Source: Halovivax ruber XH-70 (lineage in GTDB: Archaea > Halobacteriota > Halobacteria > Halobacteriales > Natrialbaceae). Taken from it: a stretch of DNA of 64,000 nucleotides. Below are positions 60,462 through 64,000 of the stretch, piece after piece (positions within the stretch are counted from its first letter, which is position 1; every line of letters begins with the position of its first letter). Below the pieces are notes generated by a model that worked only from the letters and a program-made list of their open reading frames with translations, made no database searches and was not told the origin of the DNA. The stretch is taken from the NCBI RefSeq assembly GCF_000328525.1, contig NC_019964.1, forward strand, positions 744,001 through 808,000, written 5' to 3'. Made by a program: the position numbers and the translations under genes.

Positions 60462-61358
60462 ATGGATGCAACTATCACAGGAGAGAAGGACGATGCAGTT
60501 GGGTTAAGCGTTATTGACAATGCTGATGTGGAGCATTTGGTCGAGATGGAGGCTGATGGGGAGATTTATCATCACACTTGCGACGAAATAGCGAACAACC
60601 CGGCTAAACGGACACGAGAAGAGTGTGAGCGCGTCGATCAGGCCCGTCGATTCGCCCGCTGGCACGTCTACCGCGAACGCGGATACGACACGGTTCCACC
60701 AACCGAAAACCCCGACCGCCTCGTGGCTGGCCTGCTGGCCATCACCATGCTCTCCGAAGGCGAGTTCGACGACTATTTCGGCGATCTCCACGCCAAACTT
60801 CGTCGCCACTACGACGGATTCGGCGTCGAATTGCCGTTCGACGACGCAGATCCCGACGACGCCATCGTCTACCAGAAGGACGTCTACCTGCAACCCGATC
60901 CGGTCGATTTCGACCCGCCGGTCCTCGAGCAATTCCTCGGTCGGTTCGACGGGGATGCCGATTCACCGGCCGTCGGCGACGGCGACATCCCGTTCGACGA
61001 GATGGACGAACTCGATTTCGAGCTCGAAGCCGTCTCGGGGATGCACGTGTTGCACAACGACGGGCAGGGGAACGAGCAGGTATCCCACGGCGAACACCCA
61101 CTCGATCGCGACCCGGACGTTCGCGTCGAACTGATGGCGTTCGATCCTGCGTCGGTTGACTCGTTCCAGCACTACGTCGTCTCGAATCTCGCCTGCCAGA
61201 TTCGCGACCGGTTCCTGCTGATGGGCGTGAAACCACCGGTTCCGTTTCGCGCACAAGGGTGGGGAACCTACGAGGGCTTCCAGAGCCAGAAGTTCTGCTC
61301 GTTGTACGACGAGTACTGGTCGAGCGAAGCGGCTGTCTCGTCCTGGGAACCCTGGTAA
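60462..61358 (+). CDS. DUF4157 cassette partner, copy B
   Basis: 298 residues from the ATG at 60462, 2 bp after the truncated DUF4157 stop. Shared features with copy A are VGLSVIDNADVEHLVEMEAD, the central FARWHVYRERGYDT and DDYFGDL segments, and the C-terminal ACQIRDRFLLMGVKPPVPFR. It lacks about 45 residues found in the middle of copy A. It is soluble and acidic. The same gene order as copy A indicates duplication of a two-gene module. The function is unknown. Confidence 0.75.
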   Translation: MDATITGEKDDAVGLSVIDNADVEHLVEMEADGEIYHHTCDEIANNPAKRTREECERVDQARRFARWHVYRERGYDTVPPTENPDRLVAGLLAITMLSEGEFDDYFGDLHAKLRRHYDGFGVELPFDDADPDDAIVYQKDVYLQPDPVDFDPPVLEQFLGRFDGDADSPAVGDGDIPFDEMDELDFELEAVSGMHVLHNDGQGNEQVSHGEHPLDRDPDVRVELMAFDPASVDSFQHYVVSNLACQIRDRFLLMGVKPPVPFRAQGWGTYEGFQSQKFCSLYDEYWSSEAAVSSWEPW

Positions 61359-61482
61359 CGCCCCATACGATTCTCGGTGTTTGCGTCGACATCACTGGTC
61401 CGTTCCCGTGTCTGACGACGGCCCGTGAACGCGAACTTCCTTATGGAGGGGTTGCGAACCGTCGGCCAGATCACACGTCGCC

Positions 61483-62976
61483 ATGGCGGGGTCCAAGCTC
61501 GAGCGGATGGCCGGCACGATTGGCGATGATACGACGGCAGCCACGGCGCTCGCTCGACTCCGCACGCGGCTCGGAATGGACGTGCGGGCGATCGCCTCGT
61601 TTCGCATCGGCCTCGGGCTGGTGGCGCTCTTCGATCTGCTCGCCCTCCGACTCCCGGGTCTGGTGACGTTCTACACCGATCGCGGCGTTCTCTCGCGCGC
61701 CGCGCTTGCGGAGGTGTCCCCGACGCTCGCGCAGTGGTCCCTCCACGCCCAGAGCGGGGCAGCGTGGTTTCAGGGACTCCTGCTCGGCGTGACGGTACTC
61801 GCCGCCGTCTGCGTGCTCGTCGGCTACCGATCCCGGGTGGCGGCCGTCCTCCTCGCCGGATTGCTGGCATCGATGCACGCGCGAAACCCGTACCTCGTCA
61901 ACGGCGGCGACACGATCCTCATCTCGCTGTGTCTCTTCGGTGCGGCACTGCCACTCGACGCACGCTGGGCGATCCGCCCCCGCGGGAACTGGACGACCGA
62001 GCGGATCGTCTCTACGGGAACGGCGGTACTCAGTTTGCACGTCGTCAGCATCTACGCCATCAACGCGCTCCTCAAACTCCAGAGCGACGCCTGGATGCGC
62101 GGTGACGCCGTCCCGCGCATCTTCCAGCTCGAGGACTTCACCTTCCTGCTCGGCCCGACGCTCTCGGCTCACCCGTCCGTGCTCACGGGGGTCAACTGGC
62201 TCTGGGTGGTCACGATCTCGGTAGCGGTCGGGCTCGTGGTCCTCACCGGCTGGGCACGTCTCGCCGTCGTCGCCGCCTTCGTCTGCGCCCACCTCGGCAT
62301 GGCGATGACACTCCGACTGGGCGCCTTTCCGTTCATCATGTGCGTCGCGCTCGTGCCCTTCCTCCCACCGCTCGCCTGGAATCGGGTCGAGCGCACCCTC
62401 GCAGTGCAGCACCTTCCCTCCCGCCTGTCCGCCTTCGCGAGGGCCACCGGATTCGAACCGCGGGGAACGAACATGCGCCCTGTCGTTCCAGCGTCCATCC
62501 AACGGCGCCTCGAGGTCGCAGGTACCCTGGCTCTCGTCGGTGCGTTCGTCGCCGTCTTCGGCTGGCAAGTCGCTGCGGCGGATCTGACCGACCCGTCTGC
62601 AGTGGACGACGGCCCCTTCGAGGGGGCGAGCTGGGAATTCTTCGCACCCGACCCACCTTCGTCGTACAGCTGGTACGTCGCCGAGGCCGACCGCGACGGC
62701 GGGGAGTCGATCGATCTCGTCGACGGCGGCCCCGCGGCGTTCGACCGGCCACCTGACGCTATGGACCGCTATCCCTCGACGCTCTGGAAACGATACGGAT
62801 CCAAAGGGAAAGGATCGGGTCCCGCGGTCGCCGAATCGGCGGCGCGGTACGCCTGCGGCCAGGCACCGGCGACCGTCGAGTCCGTCACGCTCTATCGTGT
62901 CGATCAGCCGGTCGACGAGTCGGGACCAGTCGGAGAACCGGTCGTCGATCGGCTCGCGTCGTACACCTGTGACTGA
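61483..62976 (+). CDS. HTTM-domain membrane protein (vitamin K gamma-carboxylase-like)
   Basis: 497 residues with about seven to eight transmembrane helices between 40 and 370. The HTTM domain is suggested by IASFRIGLGLVALFDLLALR, FYTDRGVLSRAALAE, HARNPYLVNGGDTILISLCL and LHVVSIYAINALLKLQSDAW. Such proteins are related to the membrane part of vitamin K-dependent gamma-glutamyl carboxylase, but archaeal members lack a known substrate. The C-terminal 110 residues are probably extracytoplasmic. It lies 124 bp beyond the DUF4157 array and has normal GC content, marking the end of the accessory region. Confidence 0.82.
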   Translation: MAGSKLERMAGTIGDDTTAATALARLRTRLGMDVRAIASFRIGLGLVALFDLLALRLPGLVTFYTDRGVLSRAALAEVSPTLAQWSLHAQSGAAWFQGLLLGVTVLAAVCVLVGYRSRVAAVLLAGLLASMHARNPYLVNGGDTILISLCLFGAALPLDARWAIRPRGNWTTERIVSTGTAVLSLHVVSIYAINALLKLQSDAWMRGDAVPRIFQLEDFTFLLGPTLSAHPSVLTGVNWLWVVTISVAVGLVVLTGWARLAVVAAFVCAHLGMAMTLRLGAFPFIMCVALVPFLPPLAWNRVERTLAVQHLPSRLSAFARATGFEPRGTNMRPVVPASIQRRLEVAGTLALVGAFVAVFGWQVAAADLTDPSAVDDGPFEGASWEFFAPDPPSSYSWYVAEADRDGGESIDLVDGGPAAFDRPPDAMDRYPSTLWKRYGSKGKGSGPAVAESAARYACGQAPATVESVTLYRVDQPVDESGPVGEPVVDRLASYTCD

Positions 62977-63081
62977 GCACTCACTGTGTGGGGAGAAAAC
63001 CGAAGAAACCGCGATCGCGACGCCGACGACGCCAGGGCGTTTTCGGCGGCCGAGTCGATCCGTCGCCTCGCTCGGGACCGA

Positions 63082-63282
63082 TCAGGCGTTGTTCATGCGC
63101 TGGCTGTCGCGGTGGCCACAGCGCTGGCACTCGGTGACGCGGTAGGGTTCGCGAGAGAACGCCGCGTTCTCGGCTTTCGAGCTTTCGGTTCGAAGCTGTA
63201 CCGAAACTTCGTGCAGCGTATCCAGGTCGCATTCCTGACAGTGTTCCGTAAGTCCGTCAAAGGCGTCGTCGGTGGTTGCCAT
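63082..63282 (-). CDS. 66-residue zinc-ribbon miniprotein (DUF7835-like)
   Basis: Starts at the ATG at 63282 (MATTDDAFDGLTEHCQECDL). Two CxxC pairs, CQEC and CQRC, flank LHEVSVQLRTESSKAENAAF and SREPYRVTE. The sequence is conserved among haloarchaea in my recollection and I associate it with DUF7835. It probably binds one zinc ion. Eight in-frame residues upstream are not conserved. It is convergent with the HTTM gene. Confidence 0.75.
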   Translation of the reverse strand: MATTDDAFDGLTEHCQECDLDTLHEVSVQLRTESSKAENAAFSREPYRVTECQRCGHRDSQRMNNA

Positions 63283-63462
63283 GGCGGATAATTGGAATCT
63301 CACCATGTTATACCTTTCTATTGGAGAAATTCACTCCGGGAAGAAGGCCGCGACGGTGATTCCCAAAACGAATAAACGCGATGGGAAGCCGATCAGTCGA
63401 GCACATGATTCACGACAGCCCGATGAGCGAACGTTTTCCGTCGGGCGACCGTCCGTCGAGTC

Positions 63463-64000
63463 GTGGAGGCCGAACTACTCGGGTGGCCGGCCGACGGACC
63501 GACGCTCAGACTCGACTACGAGCGCTTCGCCTACGCGGGCAAGTTCGTCATGTCCTCGACCGGAAAGGCCGTCGCCCGCGAGGACGGCGAACTCGTCGGA
63601 GCGGTCGCGTTCAACGCCGATCGGACCGACGAGACCGTCTGCTGGCTCCGCTACGTGACGGTTCGCCAGGATCGGAAGGGCGAGGGGATCGGGCCGCGTC
63701 TCTGCAGATTCGTGCGAGATCGGGCGCTGGAACGAGGCTACGAGGAGTTGCGGATCGCGGTCAACAATCCCTACGCGTACGAAGCGTTGCATCGCGCCGG
63801 CTTCGGATTCACCGGCGAGACGACCGGGATCGCCGAACTCGTCCTCACGTTCCCATCGGAGGATGCCGTCGACGAGCGCTATCGCGAGGGACTCGAACGC
63901 TTCCGCGACCGCGAGCTCACCGACGCGGAACGATCCTTCGTCTCGGAGTGCCTCGAGCGTGGTCAACCGGCCGAGTCAGACGATCGCGCCCGCCGGACGG
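63463..64000 (+). CDS. GNAT-family N-acetyltransferase (3' truncated by window)
   Basis: 179 complete codons from a GTG at 63463, open to the window edge; an in-frame stop at 63424-63426 and the absence of any other start codon in between make this GTG the only choice. The acetyl-CoA-binding motif is VTVRQDRKGEGIGPRLCRFV (R/QxxGxG/A type), followed by GYEELRIAVNNPYAYEALHR and AGFGFTG, the classic GNAT C-terminal strand-helix. The remaining sequence is acidic and helical (ERYREGLERFRDRELTDAER). The substrate is unknown. Confidence 0.8.
   Translation, partial: MEAELLGWPADGPTLRLDYERFAYAGKFVMSSTGKAVAREDGELVGAVAFNADRTDETVCWLRYVTVRQDRKGEGIGPRLCRFVRDRALERGYEELRIAVNNPYAYEALHRAGFGFTGETTGIAELVLTFPSEDAVDERYREGLERFRDRELTDAERSFVSECLERGQPAESDDRARRT

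Overview
The window is a 64-kb piece of chromosome from a haloarchaeon (class Halobacteria). It is GC-rich, its proteins are acidic and rich in Asp and Glu, many starts are leaderless behind archaeal TATA boxes, and it carries archaeal marker genes: archaeosine biosynthesis, GatD, SAMP1-type modifier, archaeosortase A, archaeal PilB/PilC, class I FBA and ADP-dependent sugar kinase. The sequence does not let me name a genus.

Layout. 1-800: end of the RaSEA archaeosine gene. 800-2200: a small AT-rich foreign patch with a Tat-signal protein and a membrane protein. 2.2-12.5 kb: gluconeogenesis (FBA/FBPase), a trehalose and ADP-sugar group (TreT, sugar nucleotidyltransferase, ADP-dependent gluco/phosphofructokinase), universal stress proteins and a secreted serine protease. 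12.7-20 kb: acyl-CoA carboxylase, uridine phosphorylase, SAMP, an acetyltransferase and GatD. 20-25 kb: an HTH regulator with a lipoprotein, then three membrane proteins, two of them paralogues flanking an HPP protein. 25-39 kb: a D-glutamate-type pair (DgcA/DgcN), Vms1-type hydrolase, threonine synthase, a thiolase-like/DUF35 pair, a flavoprotein, archaeosortase A and tandem acetyltransferases. 39-46 kb: Trm112, a histidine kinase overlapping a CHAT-like protein with no visible nucleophile, PurA and an HTH protein. 46-55.9 kb: a large haloarchaeal protein, UPF0058, an orphan iron-type ABC ATPase behind a DtxR-like operator, and pilB/pilC.

Accessory region, 56-61.4 kb. It starts at tRNA-Gly(TCC), whose 3' end is duplicated 124 bp downstream. 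Next come a structured element that also occurs at 16.6 kb, a two-gene zinc-protein operon, and a four-gene array. The array is a full-length DUF4157 (eCIS_core) protein, a partner, a DUF4157 copy lacking the N-terminus, and a second paralogous partner. This looks like an expressed effector module followed by an orphan cassette, and it is the most interesting system here. The window closes with an HTTM membrane protein, a small zinc protein and a truncated acetyltransferase.

Minor themes are degenerate 21-30-bp tandem repeats in several spacers and in-frame minisatellites in four coding regions. I see no rRNA, CRISPR array, transposase or integrase.
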